From: Bradyrhizobium sp. 21
GTDB lineage: Bacteria > Pseudomonadota > Alphaproteobacteria > Rhizobiales > Xanthobacteraceae
DNA: 64,000 nucleotides
NCBI RefSeq assembly: GCF_023073335.1
Contig: NZ_JADPJG010000011.1
Location: 1-64,000 of the forward strand
Direction of reading: 5' to 3'
Below the pieces are notes generated by a model. The model was given only the letters and a program-made list of their open reading frames with translations, made no database searches and was not told where the DNA came from. Of the stretch, positions 8,017-16,671 are shown piece by piece. Position numbers and translations under genes: made by a program. How positions within the stretch are numbered: position 1 is the first letter of the stretch; every line of letters starts with the position of its first letter.

Positions 8017-8360
8017 TCCGGCACCAGCAGGCGCAGATTGCCTTTGAAACGGATGCTCTGCTTGCCGGCGAGCGCGATGCCCTCGCCGTACGCGGTCTCC
8101 TCATTGTAGGTGCCGCTGAAGCCGATGGTCACGACCTTGCGGCCCCACACCGGGCGCTCGTCGAACGAGGGTGAATGCTCCTCGTTGGTCAGCTCGCCCT
8201 TCCACTTGCCGTCGGCCGAGGTGTAGCTGCCGTAGGCGAAGAAGAATGAATCGCCACCCCGCATGGTGCCGTCACGCAGGACCATGACGCCCTGATTGCC
8301 GCCCTGGACGGCATCCAGCATCTCGATGCGGATGTGATAGAGCCCGTTCTTGATTGTCAT
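8013..8360 (-). CDS. GrlR-like protein, single domain
   Basis: A 115-residue single-domain relative of the proteins at 146 and 3370. It aligns with their C-terminal halves: NGLYHIRIEMLDA, QGVMVLRDG, MRGGDSFFFAYGSYTSADGKWKGEL, NEEHSP, IGFSGTY and LAGKQSIRF. The ATG at 8360 gives MTIKNGLYH, matching family starts; a longer upstream open frame has no domain character. This is the usual size of GrlR itself, so the two-domain paralogues probably arose by duplication. Confidence 0.78.
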   Translation of the reverse strand: MTIKNGLYHIRIEMLDAVQGGNQGVMVLRDGTMRGGDSFFFAYGSYTSADGKWKGELTNEEHSPSFDERPVWGRKVVTIGFSGTYNEETAYGEGIALAGKQSIRFKGNLRLLVPD

Positions 8361-8500
8361 CTTTGCCAGCGCCTGACTGTCCCGACCGCAGGATAGCCGC
8401 ACCATCGGTTCCCGATCAAATGGCGCAGAGCCACAACTGCGTTCCGGGCTAAGCTGCCCGAAACTGATTCTCCGATCGGCCGCCAAAATCGGAAGCTTCC

Positions 8501-9187
8501 TTGGAAACCGCGCTCTATCTGCCAGTCAAACGCTTCCTCGAAGAGCTCGGCTTCACCGTCAAGGGCGAGATCGGTGGCTGCGATCTTGTCGGCCTCAGCG
8601 CCGGCGATCCACCCGTGGTGGTGATCGGCGAGCTCAAGGTTACCTTCAATCTGGAACTGATCCTCCAGGCGGTCGACCGTGCGCCCGCCGGCGATGAGGT
8701 CTGGATAGCCGCAAGAATGTCAGTGCGCGGCAAGGGACGCGAGAGCGATGCACGCTATCGCAATCTCTGCCGTCGCCTCGGCTTCGGTATGCTCGGAGTG
8801 ACTGACCGCGGCCAGGTCGAGGTGCTCGTGAAGCCGCCAACGGCGGCCCCGCGCCGCGAGCCGAAGGTCCGTTCGCGCCTCGTCGCCGAGCATCAGCGCC
8901 GCCAGGGAGATCCTGTGCTCGGCGGCAGCACCCGCGCACCCATCATGACGGCCTATCGGCAGCAGGCGCTGGCCTGTGCCTCGGAACTCGCTTCGGGCCC
9001 GCGGCGCGTGAGCGAATTGCGCCAACGCTGCCCCGATGCCGGCAAGATCATGCTTAACAATGTGTATGGCTGGTTCGAACGCACCGAGCGGGGAATCTAC
9101 GGGCTGACCGAGGCCGGACGCGCGGCGCTGAAACGCTGGCCGCAGGCACCGGTGAATGACAGCGCCCGCGAGGCATCCCCGCCCTAG
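8501..9187 (+). CDS. DUF2161 family, putative PD-(D/E)XK nuclease-fold protein
   Basis: The 228-residue protein begins METALYLPVKRFLEELGFTVKGE, the signature of DUF2161, a family predicted to carry a PD-(D/E)XK phosphodiesterase core. Candidate catalytic residues are Asp28 in GGCDLV and Glu44/Lys46 in VIGELKV. The C-terminal 80 residues look like a winged helix (RVSELRQRCPDAGKIMLNNVYGWFER), suggesting DNA binding. The start is TTG after ggaagc. A role in DNA repair or restriction has been suggested only from the fold. Confidence 0.8.
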   Translation: METALYLPVKRFLEELGFTVKGEIGGCDLVGLSAGDPPVVVIGELKVTFNLELILQAVDRAPAGDEVWIAARMSVRGKGRESDARYRNLCRRLGFGMLGVTDRGQVEVLVKPPTAAPRREPKVRSRLVAEHQRRQGDPVLGGSTRAPIMTAYRQQALACASELASGPRRVSELRQRCPDAGKIMLNNVYGWFERTERGIYGLTEAGRAALKRWPQAPVNDSAREASPP

Positions 9188-9212
9188 CGCAACCGATTTC
9201 GGGAGACATCGT

Positions 9213-9512
9213 ATGATCGTTGTGACCGGCAGCGTAACGGTCCGCTCCGAGACGTTCGACGAGGCCCGCCGCCTCAGCCTCGAACACGTTCATCGGTCGC
9301 GACAGGAGCCCGGCTGCATCTCACATGCAGTGCATATCGACTGCGAGAACCCGCTCAGGCTGGTGTTCTTCGAGCAATGGGCAGACCGCGCCGCGCTCGC
9401 CACCCACTTTGCGGTACCTGCGTCCGGCGAGTTCGTGCGCGTCCTGCGCTCACTCGTCACAGCGCCGGCCACGCTCGCGTTATATGACGCCAGTAGGCTC
9501 GAGAAGCTGTGA
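9213..9512 (+). CDS. antibiotic biosynthesis monooxygenase (ABM) domain protein
   Basis: A 99-residue ferredoxin-like ABM protein: MIVVTGSVTVRSETFDEA, EPGCISHAVHID, RLVFFEQWADRAALATHF are the typical strands and the family W-x-D/S motif. Members act as small cofactor-free monooxygenases or quinone/heme-handling enzymes, usually as dimers. The start was placed at 9213 after gggaga. It follows the DUF2161 gene by 25 bp. Substrate unknown. Confidence 0.85.
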   Translation: MIVVTGSVTVRSETFDEARRLSLEHVHRSRQEPGCISHAVHIDCENPLRLVFFEQWADRAALATHFAVPASGEFVRVLRSLVTAPATLALYDASRLEKL

Positions 9513-9597
9513 GTGCATAGCTGAGCTGCCACGCGAAATTCATATTGCAATGCAACATGGACAGCACTAGGTATCCCGGCATCGAAACGAGGCCGTT

Positions 9598-9903
9598 ATG
9601 AACGCAGACTGGAATACCAAATATGGCACGCGGCGCGTGCGCCACGATCCGCCGACCCTGGACGAGGCGATCTTCGCCGCCGTGGGCATCACCGACGATC
9701 AGGAGCAGCAGGCCGAGATCGCGGCAGCCTTGATGGGCATGCCGCTGGATGTCGTCCAAGCCGAGGTCAAGAAACAGGTTCGCACCAACAGCCGCATCAC
9801 CTCCACCCGCGTGATCGCCGGCGAACAGGGCGCACAGCGCTCGGTGGTGGTCGAACGCCGTGTCGTGCGCCGCTTCGGCAATGACAAGCGCACCGGCACC
9901 TGA
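9598..9903 (+). CDS. conserved hypothetical protein, 101 residues
   Basis: A soluble protein starting MNADWNTKYGTRRVRHDPPTLDEAIFAA, with an alpha-helical middle (DDQEQQAEIAAALMGMPLDVVQAEVKKQ) and a basic C-terminus (SVVVERRVVRRFGNDKR). No family was recognised. Normal codon use, an ATG start and a bidirectional terminator right after it support a real gene. Confidence 0.72.
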   Translation: MNADWNTKYGTRRVRHDPPTLDEAIFAAVGITDDQEQQAEIAAALMGMPLDVVQAEVKKQVRTNSRITSTRVIAGEQGAQRSVVVERRVVRRFGNDKRTGT

Positions 9904-9926
9904 GCGCGTAGTTCCCTATTTCCAAT

Positions 9927-9959
9927 AAAAAGCGGACCGGTTTTGCCGGTCCGCTTTTT
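9927..9959. terminator. bidirectional terminator
   Basis: A perfect 14-bp stem (9927-9940 with 9946-9959) and a five-base loop, with A5 on one side and T5 on the other, so it can end both the rightward gene at 9598-9903 and the leftward GNAT gene at 9977-10606. Confidence 0.9.
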
Positions 9960-9976
9960 GATTCCAGTCGGCTTTT

Positions 9977-10606
9977 TCAGGCGGCGCGATAGCCATAGAT
10001 GCTGGAGATGATCTTCCAGCAGGTCGAGTTGAAGCTGAGAAGAGCGCGCCCGGCCGTGAATGGCGAGGCCGCGAGATCAGCGAGCTCGTCCTCAGGCGCC
10101 TTGGCGAGATCGATCGTGCCGGTCGATTCGCCATGACGGAATTGCAGATGCGCCCCGAACTTCCTGGCGAGCGCCCGCATCGCATGATTTTCGGCGCCGG
10201 TGGTGATGCGCAGGCGCTTGAAACCCTTCCAGCGCGCTTCCGCGATCAGGCGGCTGAACAGCACGGTGCCGACGTTCTGGCGCCGCGCCGAGGCTTCCAC
10301 GCTGAAGGCGACCTCGGGCAGCGAACCATCCTCCGGCGGATGCAACTCGGCCGCACCGCGGACCACGCCATCCACGATGTAGGCGACGATCACGGTGCCG
10401 TCCTCGGCGCAGCGGGCGGCGTAACGCTCGATGAAGCTGTCGTCGAGAAAGCCGTTGAAACGGTCGTGCCGGCTCCCGGCATCGAGCCTCAGCAGGTGAT
10501 CGCGCAAAAGCGGCAATTCTTCCTGCTGGCTCAAGGTCCGCACATAGCCCTGAACGGACTTCGTGCGGCTGGTATCTTCAAGTGCCAAATCTGCTTCGAG
10601 TGACAA
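9977..10606 (-). CDS. GNAT family N-acetyltransferase
   Basis: The 209-residue protein carries a GNAT fold between about residues 20 and 165: RGAAELHP, LPEVAFSVEASARRQNVGTVLFSRLIAEAR (strand 4 plus acetyl-CoA-binding helix, with RRQNVG in the R/QxxGxG/A position), then GFKRLRITTGAENHAMRALARKFGAHL. The start is TTG placed 7 nt after an aggag ribosome site. The substrate is unknown. It is read towards the bidirectional terminator. Confidence 0.85.
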   Translation of the reverse strand: MSLEADLALEDTSRTKSVQGYVRTLSQQEELPLLRDHLLRLDAGSRHDRFNGFLDDSFIERYAARCAEDGTVIVAYIVDGVVRGAAELHPPEDGSLPEVAFSVEASARRQNVGTVLFSRLIAEARWKGFKRLRITTGAENHAMRALARKFGAHLQFRHGESTGTIDLAKAPEDELADLAASPFTAGRALLSFNSTCWKIISSIYGYRAA

Positions 10607-10755
10607 GTCAAAACTCCTCTTGGTATCCCTCGAGGAGGCGTTCGAATCCCTAGGCCTCCAATATTGTGCGTCGCAACAAATTTTTCAAGACGAGAACCTG
10701 CTCAAGTTTCGGGCACCGGCGCGACTAATTCGTTAACAAAATCAAGCCCCCGTAT

Positions 10756-11157
10756 TCATACGAGGACCAGCTGGGTCTGGGTCACCACGGCGACCAGCTT
10801 GCCGTCCTCGGTCTCCAGCCGGGTGGTCCAGACCTGGGTCCGCCGCCCCCGGTGGACCGGCGTAGCCGTGGCGATCACCGTGGTTCCCTCCTTGGCCCCT
10901 CCGATGAAGTTGGTCTTGCTCTCAAGCGTGGTCGTGCCCTTGGCATCCTCCGGCAGATTGATCACGGTCGCCGCCGCCCCGACGGAATCGGCCAGTGCCA
11001 TTACCGCCCCGCCGTGAATGGTGTGATGAAGCGTACAGAGATCGGGCCTGACCGTCATCCGCGCCACCACGCGGTCCTTCTCGGCCTCGACGAACTCGAC
11101 GCCCTTGAGCTCGGCGAACGGCATCTTCATCGCTTTAAGTGTCTCGAGCGGCGTCAT
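10756..11157 (-). CDS. PaaI-type hotdog-fold thioesterase
   Basis: A 133-residue hotdog protein of the PaaI/YdiI group. CTLHHTIHGGAVMALADSVGAAA holds the conserved HGG turn and Asp-containing helix of the acyl-CoA thioesterases, and TLESKTNFIGGAKEGTTVIATATPVHRGRRTQVWTTRL forms the remaining strands. It probably hydrolyses an aromatic or short-chain acyl-CoA. The ATG at 11157 is preceded by gggaggagatccg. It lies alone, transcribed away from the kynurenine genes. Confidence 0.88.
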   Translation of the reverse strand: MTPLETLKAMKMPFAELKGVEFVEAEKDRVVARMTVRPDLCTLHHTIHGGAVMALADSVGAAATVINLPEDAKGTTTLESKTNFIGGAKEGTTVIATATPVHRGRRTQVWTTRLETEDGKLVAVVTQTQLVLV

Positions 11158-11386
11158 CGGATCTCCTCCCAAATCATTCTGGTCACAGCGTGAATTGCTC
11201 CGCGCGGCAAAGCAATGACGTCCGAGGTCATCATCGCCGTGACATTGGTCGTCGCGTTTGCGCACGGTGCGTGAGGCAGCGCCCGACGTCATCCTCGCCT
11301 CAGGCTGTGGCATGAAGGTCGTCCCGCAGCCGCGCGCGAAAGGGCTGGAGCAAAATCCGGGCCGTGCGCGATGCGAGCGGCCTTCC

Positions 11387-12595
11387 TCACGTCACCGCGT
11401 TCATCACCTGATATTCCGGCCGGCGCCACACCTCGTCTGCGATCACCTCCTCGATGATCTCGGCCGCCCTCATGACTTCACCTTCGCCGACATAAAGCGG
11501 CGTGATGCCGAACCGCATGATGTCAGGCGCGCGGAAATCACCGATGACGCCGCGCGCAATAAGCGCCTGCATGGCGGCGTAGCCGCCGTCGAAGGCGAAG
11601 GAGATCTGTGAGCCACGGCGCTCGTGCGCGCGCGGGGTGACCAGCTTCAGAGACGGGCAGCGGCGCTCGACTTCCTCGATCAGGAGATCGCCGAGCGCCA
11701 GCGAACGCACCCGCACCTCCGCGATATCGACGCGGTCCCATATGTCGAGCGAGGCCTCCAGCGCCGCCATTGCCAGCACCGGCGGGGTGCCGACGCGCAT
11801 GCGCTCGACGCCGCCTGCGGCCGCGTAGCCAAGCTCGAACGCAAACGGCTTTGCGTGTCCCATCCACCCCGACAAAGCGGCGCGCACGCTGTCGGCGTGG
11901 CGGGGCGCGACGTAGAGGAAGGCGGGCGCGCCGGGACCGGCGTTGATGTATTTGTAGGTACAGCCGGCGGCGAAATCAGCGCCGGTGCCTGCAAGGTCAA
12001 CCGGCAGCGCGCCGGCCGAATGCGCGAGATCCCAGACCGTGACGATGCCGAGCGCATGCGCTCTGGCAGTCAGCTTTGCCATGTCGTGGCGGCGTCCGGT
12101 GCGGTAATCGACCTCGGTGATGTAGAGGACAGCGACCTCCTCCGACAACGAAGCCTCGATCTCCTCCGGCGCCACCAGGCGCAATTGATGGCCGCGCCCG
12201 AGCGTCGCGATCAGGCCCTCGGCCATGTAGAGGTCGGTCGGGAAATTGCCGGTATCCGATAGGACGACCTTGCGCGAGGCGTTCATATCGAGCGCGGCGG
12301 CGAGCGCCTGGTAGACTTTCAGCGACAGCGTGTCGCCCACCATCACCGAGCCGGCCTCCGCGCCGATCAGCCGCGCGATGCGATCGCCGACATGACGCGG
12401 CTGCGCGTACCAGCCCGCGCTGTTCCAGGCGCGGATCAGCTCATTGCCCCACTCGGTGGTGATGACGCGGTTGACGCGCTCGGCAACCCCGAGCGGCAAT
12501 GCGCCCAGCGAATTGCCATCGAGATAGATCAGGCCATCAGGCAGATGGAACAGTGCCCTGGTGTCGTCGTAGACGCGAAGCTTGGTCATGGACAT
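11387..12595 (-). CDS. kynU: kynureninase
   Basis: PLP-dependent hydrolase cleaving kynurenine to anthranilate and alanine, 402 residues, normal length. IYLDGNSLGALP near residue 22, GNFPTDLYMAEG near 117, the aspartate of WDLAHSAG near 189 and GCTYKYINAGPG with the Schiff-base Lys215 identify the family. It starts 2 bp after the kynA stop; a second in-frame ATG at 12589 has slightly better spacing from gtagag. It is the last gene of the formamidase-kynA-kynU operon. Confidence 0.96.
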   Translation of the reverse strand: MSMTKLRVYDDTRALFHLPDGLIYLDGNSLGALPLGVAERVNRVITTEWGNELIRAWNSAGWYAQPRHVGDRIARLIGAEAGSVMVGDTLSLKVYQALAAALDMNASRKVVLSDTGNFPTDLYMAEGLIATLGRGHQLRLVAPEEIEASLSEEVAVLYITEVDYRTGRRHDMAKLTARAHALGIVTVWDLAHSAGALPVDLAGTGADFAAGCTYKYINAGPGAPAFLYVAPRHADSVRAALSGWMGHAKPFAFELGYAAAGGVERMRVGTPPVLAMAALEASLDIWDRVDIAEVRVRSLALGDLLIEEVERRCPSLKLVTPRAHERRGSQISFAFDGGYAAMQALIARGVIGDFRAPDIMRFGITPLYVGEGEVMRAAEIIEEVIADEVWRRPEYQVMNAVT

Positions 12596-12597
12596 CT

Positions 12598-13437
12598 CTA
12601 CAGGATCGTGCGCACGCGCCAGAGTTCGGGAAACAGCTCGATCTCCAGCATGCGCTTGAGATAGCTGACGCCGCCGGTGCCGCCCGTGCCGCGCTTGAAG
12701 CCGATGACGCGCTCGACCGTCGTCACATGGTTGAAACGCCAGCGCCGGAAATAATCCTCGAAATCAACCAGCTTCTCGGCGACCTCGTAAAGCATCCAGT
12801 GCGTTTCCGGCGCCTCGTAGACGATACGCCAGGCCTGCAGCACGCCTTCGTTGAAGCTATGGGTCTCGCGGACGTCGCGTGCCAGCACAGCGGCCGGCAT
12901 CTTGAGCCCGTTGCGGTCGGCGAGCCGCAGCACTTCGTCGTACAGGCTTGGAGTCGCAAGCTCGGCTTCGAGCAGCTTGGTGGTTTCCACATTGTGCGCG
13001 TGCGGCTTGAGCATGGCGTGGTTGCGGTTGCCGAGCAGAAACTCGATCAGCCTGTACTGACGCGACTGGAAGCCAGAGGACTGGCCCAGCTGCGAGCGGA
13101 AGCGCGTATACTCGCTGGGTGTCATGGTGCGCAGCACGTCCCAGGCACTGTTGAGCTGCTCGAAGATGCGCGACATCCGTGCCAGCATCTTCATCGCGGG
13201 AGCGACCTCGTCCTTTGCAATCGCGCGGCGGGCGGCGCTGAGCTCGTGGATGGCGAGCCGCATCCAGAGTTCGGTGGTCTGATGCTGGATGATGAAGAGC
13301 ATCTCGTCATGCGCCTCCGAGAGCGGATGCTGCGCACCGAGGATGGCGTCCAGCGCCAGATAGTTGCCATAGGACATGCGCCGGGCGAAATCGGTCTCGG
13401 CGCCTTCACTTGCGGGATCGTAGTCGCTGGACGTCAT
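12598..13437 (-). CDS. kynA: tryptophan 2,3-dioxygenase
   Basis: Heme enzyme opening the indole ring of L-tryptophan to N-formylkynurenine; 279 residues, the normal bacterial length. [38 protein letters not shown] near residue 21 holds the substrate-binding His and the family signature, [17 protein letters not shown] lies in the middle, and [28 protein letters not shown] near the end carries the proximal heme His and the Gly-rich loop. It lies between the formamidase and kynU. Confidence 0.96.
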   Translation of the reverse strand: MTSSDYDPASEGAETDFARRMSYGNYLALDAILGAQHPLSEAHDEMLFIIQHQTTELWMRLAIHELSAARRAIAKDEVAPAMKMLARMSRIFEQLNSAWDVLRTMTPSEYTRFRSQLGQSSGFQSRQYRLIEFLLGNRNHAMLKPHAHNVETTKLLEAELATPSLYDEVLRLADRNGLKMPAAVLARDVRETHSFNEGVLQAWRIVYEAPETHWMLYEVAEKLVDFEDYFRRWRFNHVTTVERVIGFKRGTGGTGGVSYLKRMLEIELFPELWRVRTIL

Positions 13438-13470
13438 GGCAGGCCCTTTCGATCGATCTTCCAGGCCTCG

Positions 13471-14280
13471 TCAGTCGAGGCCGATCAGGCGCGCGGTGAT
13501 TGGCGATGACGGGTCCTTGAGCCCGTCGATCACGGTGAAATGGTTCAGCCCGGGGTCGACCACGAGGCGCGTCGGCACGTCGAATCCGGTCCAGACATTG
13601 GCCATCAGATCGGACTGGCGGATGAATTCGGGCCGCTCGTTGCCGCCGACCCAGGCGGTCAGGGGCGAATGCCCGCGCGGCAGATGCAGCGCCGCACTTT
13701 CCAGCGTCGCCTCCTCCATCGTCATCCGCAGCGTCTCGTTCATCCCGGTCTTGAGCAGCGGACGCAGATCATGCAGGCCGCTGATCGAGAGCGTGCCGGC
13801 GATGCGGTTGTAGACCGCGGGGTCGAGCCGGCTGTCGTCGCACAGCATGCGCATGACGAGATGGCCGCCCGCGGAGTGGCCGGCGAGCCGGATCGGGCCT
13901 GCGACGAGCGAAGCCGCCTTGGCGACCGCGGCGGTGATTTCGGCAGTGATGTCGGAAATGCGCGCGGCCGGCGTCAGCGTGTAGCTCGGCAGCGCAACCG
14001 TCCAGCCGTGACGGCGCGCACCTTCGGCAAGATCGGTCCATGTCGACTTGTCGAAGCGCATCCAGTAGCCGCCATGGACGAACACGACGAGGCCCTTGCT
14101 ATCGCCGTCGGGCAGGATCAGGTCGAGGCGCTGGCGCTCGCCGGAGCCATAGGCGATGTCAGCGCGAAAGTCTTTCAGGCCGGCGCGATAAGCCGCCGCC
14201 CGCTCCGCCCACAGTGCCGGCAGCTGGCCGGAGCCCGGGATATGAGCCGAATTGGCGTACGCATCGTCCCAATCGCGCAT
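13471..14280 (-). CDS. alpha/beta hydrolase, probable kynurenine formamidase
   Basis: A 269-residue alpha/beta hydrolase with the oxyanion motif VHGGYW near residue 69, nucleophile elbow GHSAGG near 139, and a C-terminal NHFTV holding the catalytic His. This is the esterase-like type of arylformamidase, distinct from the metal-dependent KynB cyclase family. Its position 33 bp upstream of kynA, with kynU next, completes the route Trp to N-formylkynurenine to kynurenine to anthranilate. Substrate assignment rests on context. The ribosome site is gaggaaa before ATG. Confidence 0.85.
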   Translation of the reverse strand: MRDWDDAYANSAHIPGSGQLPALWAERAAAYRAGLKDFRADIAYGSGERQRLDLILPDGDSKGLVVFVHGGYWMRFDKSTWTDLAEGARRHGWTVALPSYTLTPAARISDITAEITAAVAKAASLVAGPIRLAGHSAGGHLVMRMLCDDSRLDPAVYNRIAGTLSISGLHDLRPLLKTGMNETLRMTMEEATLESAALHLPRGHSPLTAWVGGNERPEFIRQSDLMANVWTGFDVPTRLVVDPGLNHFTVIDGLKDPSSPITARLIGLD

Positions 14281-14404
14281 CGTGATTTCCTCGACGGACT
14301 CAGGCCTTGTGGACCTGGCAATACTCTGCCACTGGCACGACCGGCATCCTAGTCTTTATTTTAAGCTTAAAGGAGTTGGCGGCGCCGGTGGATTGGGCAG
14401 CGAA

Positions 14405-14534
14405 GATTGTCTAGTGCGTTCCCCGGGCGCAGCGTAGCGTGCAACGGTGCGCTGCTGGACCGGGGTCCAGCGCGTGCGGCGATATGGGTCCGGCTCTGCG
14501 GCGCCACGCTCCGCGCTGCGCCGCGTCCGGGACA
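14405..14534. repeat. dispersed imperfect palindrome, aspS-side family
   Basis: A GC-rich imperfect inverted repeat between the formamidase and peptidase genes, containing gggtccggctctgcg and gcgccgcgtccgggac. The same motifs (gccgggacccagaat, ctgcgtccgggg) recur at 29753-29884. It is likely a noncoding dispersed element of the genome. Confidence 0.6.
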
Positions 14535-14541
14535 CCAAAAC

Positions 14542-15819
14542 TTATGCCTTCTCCACCCCGCACCAATCCGCGATGAACAGTGCCATCGCCTTGGTCGCTT
14601 TCTTCAGCGAGTCCAGATCGACGAATTCATTGAAGCCGTGCATCTCGCCGCCGCTGGCGCCGAAGCAGAGGCTCGGGATGCCGTGATTGAGGCCGTAGAA
14701 GCGGGTGTCGGTGAGCGCGGTGAAGACGAGGTCCTCGACTTCGCCGCCATAGACGGTGTTGAAGGCCTTGCCGAATGCCGCTTCGGGCGCGGCGGCGTTG
14801 GTCAGCTCATAGCCTTCCGACAAAAAGCCCGACCATTCGATCTCCGGCGGATTGTTGGCGAGGAAGCGGTGGTTGCGCGCGGCAGCCGCAACGCAGGCCG
14901 TGATTTCCTTCTGGTGATCGGCGATCGACCAGCCCGGCAACACGGCGATCCGGCAGTCGACGTCGCACCAGGCCGGCACGCTCGAGGCCCAGTCGCCGCC
15001 CTTGATGATGCCGGGGTTGAAGTTGATGGGATGGTTCAGCGTCTTGAAGTGACGGTCGGCCTTTGCGCGCTCGTTCCAGTCGATCTCGAGGTTTTGCAGC
15101 GCCTGGATCAGATGATAGGCCGCCATGATGGCGTTTGCGCCGGAGCCGGCGAAGGCAACGTGGGTCGGATGGCCCTTCACGCGCAGGCGGAACCAGATCA
15201 CGCCGACTTGCGAACGCACCATCTTGCCGCCGGTGGGCTCAGGGATGAAGCAGGCGTCCGCGCGATAGCCCCGCTGAAGCGTCGAGAGCGCGCCGACGCC
15301 GGTGCTCTCCTCCTCGATCACCGACTGAAAGTGAATCCGCGCCGTCGGTGCGAAACCCGCAGCCTTGATCGCATCGAGCGCCGAGAGCGCGCCGATGGTG
15401 CCCGACTTCATGTCGCAGGCGCCGCGGCCGAACATCTTGCCGTCCTTGATGACGGGCGAAAACGGCGGCGTATCCCACAGTTCCAGCGGCCCGGCGGGTA
15501 CGACGTCGCAGTGGCCCTGGAGGATCAGCGATTTACCGCCATTGCTCTGCGGACGATAGGTCCCGACCACCGAGCGCGCCTTCGAGAAATCGTGTTCGAT
15601 CGGCCCGAAACCGCCGAGATCCTTGAGGTCGTCGACATTGATGTGCCAGTCGTCGACCTCATAGCCGCGCGCGCGCAGGAGGTCGCCGATCATGTCCTGG
15701 CACGGTCCCTCCGCCCCGCGGGTCGAGGGGATCGCGACGAAATCGCGCGTGGTCGCAAGCTGGGCTTCGAAGCCGGCGTCAACGGCGTCAAGAATCCTCT
15801 GCTGCGTTTCGGCATTCAT
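14542..15819 (-). CDS. M20 family peptidase/deacylase (ArgE/DapE type)
   Basis: A 425-residue zinc-dependent amidohydrolase of the M20 family. GHCDVVPAG supplies the first metal His and the Asp, GRGACDMKSG the bridging Asp, and VIEEESTGVG the general-base Glu and a metal Glu. GHPTHVAFAGSGANA starts the dimerisation domain. Relatives remove acyl groups from amino acids (acetylornithine deacetylase) or succinyl-diaminopimelate; the substrate here is not determined. The ATG at 15819 follows ggagttgcctg. It sits alone between a repeat and the FMN-binding gene. Confidence 0.9.
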   Translation of the reverse strand: MNAETQQRILDAVDAGFEAQLATTRDFVAIPSTRGAEGPCQDMIGDLLRARGYEVDDWHINVDDLKDLGGFGPIEHDFSKARSVVGTYRPQSNGGKSLILQGHCDVVPAGPLELWDTPPFSPVIKDGKMFGRGACDMKSGTIGALSALDAIKAAGFAPTARIHFQSVIEEESTGVGALSTLQRGYRADACFIPEPTGGKMVRSQVGVIWFRLRVKGHPTHVAFAGSGANAIMAAYHLIQALQNLEIDWNERAKADRHFKTLNHPINFNPGIIKGGDWASSVPAWCDVDCRIAVLPGWSIADHQKEITACVAAAARNHRFLANNPPEIEWSGFLSEGYELTNAAAPEAAFGKAFNTVYGGEVEDLVFTALTDTRFYGLNHGIPSLCFGASGGEMHGFNEFVDLDSLKKATKAMALFIADWCGVEKA

Positions 15820-15871
15820 CAGGCAACTCCAGGCATTCGAACGGTTCAAGGAGCGCGCAAGCTAGCCGATT

Positions 15872-16597
15872 TCAGCCGTTCGGGTACTCCACAAAATATG
15901 CATCCCGCAATGCATCTTCGAGCAGTCGGCCTTCCGAATAGCCAGCGAGCGTCGCAGGCCGGTTCACGCCGTCGAGCAGGCGCGGGCATGGCTCGGGCGC
16001 GCCCAGCACGGTGCGCACCGGAATGCGCTCGGCATAGATCGGCAATTCGTAGTCCTCGTCGTCGTCCGCGACACCCTTGGCGCGGACTTTGGCCGAGGCT
16101 TCCTCGATCTCCATCGCGATGAAGGACGTCGCCTTGATCTCCTGGGTGTTGCTCGCCCGCAGGCTCGCCGTGCGATCCGGGAAGAAGCGATCGACCATCG
16201 CGATCACCGCGCGCTTCTTCTCCTCGGGATCAGTGACGAGATAGGCGGTGCCGAACGCCATCACGGCGCGGTAGTCGGCCGAGTGATTGAACCCGCAGCG
16301 CGCCAACACAAGACTGTCGAGATGGGCGACCGTCAGGCAGACGCGCTCGCCCCTGGTCTGGTTGCGCAGCATGCGGCTGGCGCTCGAGCCGTGCCAGTAG
16401 AGCTTGGTCCCCTCGCGCCAGAAGAAGGTCGGCGTGCAATAGGGCTGGCCGTCGATCGCGTAGGAGACGTGGCAGAGCATCGAGGAATCAAGGATGCGAT
16501 GAACGGTGTCGTGATCGTAGAAGCCGCGGTCGTGACGGCGCTTCACCTGGTTGCGCGCTGACGTCGGATAGGAATTTTGGGTCTCAACCTGGCTCAC
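15872..16597 (-). CDS. pyridoxamine-5'-phosphate-oxidase-like flavin-binding protein
   Basis: The protein (241 residues) has a split-barrel flavin-binding fold: LDSSMLCHVSYAIDGQPYCTPTFFWREGTKLYWHGSSASRMLRN is the typical NimA/PNPOx-like N-terminal half, followed by VCLTVAHLDSLVLARCGFNHSADYRAVMAFG. Members bind FMN or heme and act as reductases. The start is taken as GTG at 16597 because caggag precedes it at proper spacing; an upstream TTG would run into the regulator's control region. It is divergent from the MocR gene, a pairing well known for this family. Confidence 0.85.
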   Translation of the reverse strand: MSQVETQNSYPTSARNQVKRRHDRGFYDHDTVHRILDSSMLCHVSYAIDGQPYCTPTFFWREGTKLYWHGSSASRMLRNQTRGERVCLTVAHLDSLVLARCGFNHSADYRAVMAFGTAYLVTDPEEKKRAVIAMVDRFFPDRTASLRASNTQEIKATSFIAMEIEEASAKVRAKGVADDDEDYELPIYAERIPVRTVLGAPEPCPRLLDGVNRPATLAGYSEGRLLEDALRDAYFVEYPNG

Positions 16598-16626
16598 GGC
16601 CAACTCCTGTGAATTGATACACTTCC

Positions 16627-16637
16627 ACAACAGTTGT
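16627..16637. promoter_or_regulatory. candidate MocR operator palindrome
   Basis: The intergenic space of 74 bp between the divergent genes contains the perfect palindrome ACAACAGTTGT. A direct repeat CCAATTCC also occurs at the start of the regulator gene. Either could be a binding site; this is inference from position and symmetry. Confidence 0.4.
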
Positions 16638-16671
16638 AGCCGCGGATTTGGTCTGCGATAGTGCCAATTCC

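Noticed and set aside
10620..10665. A gttcgaatccc string resembling a tRNA T-loop
   Set aside because: The flanking stems do not pair, and no acceptor or anticodon arm can be drawn around it.
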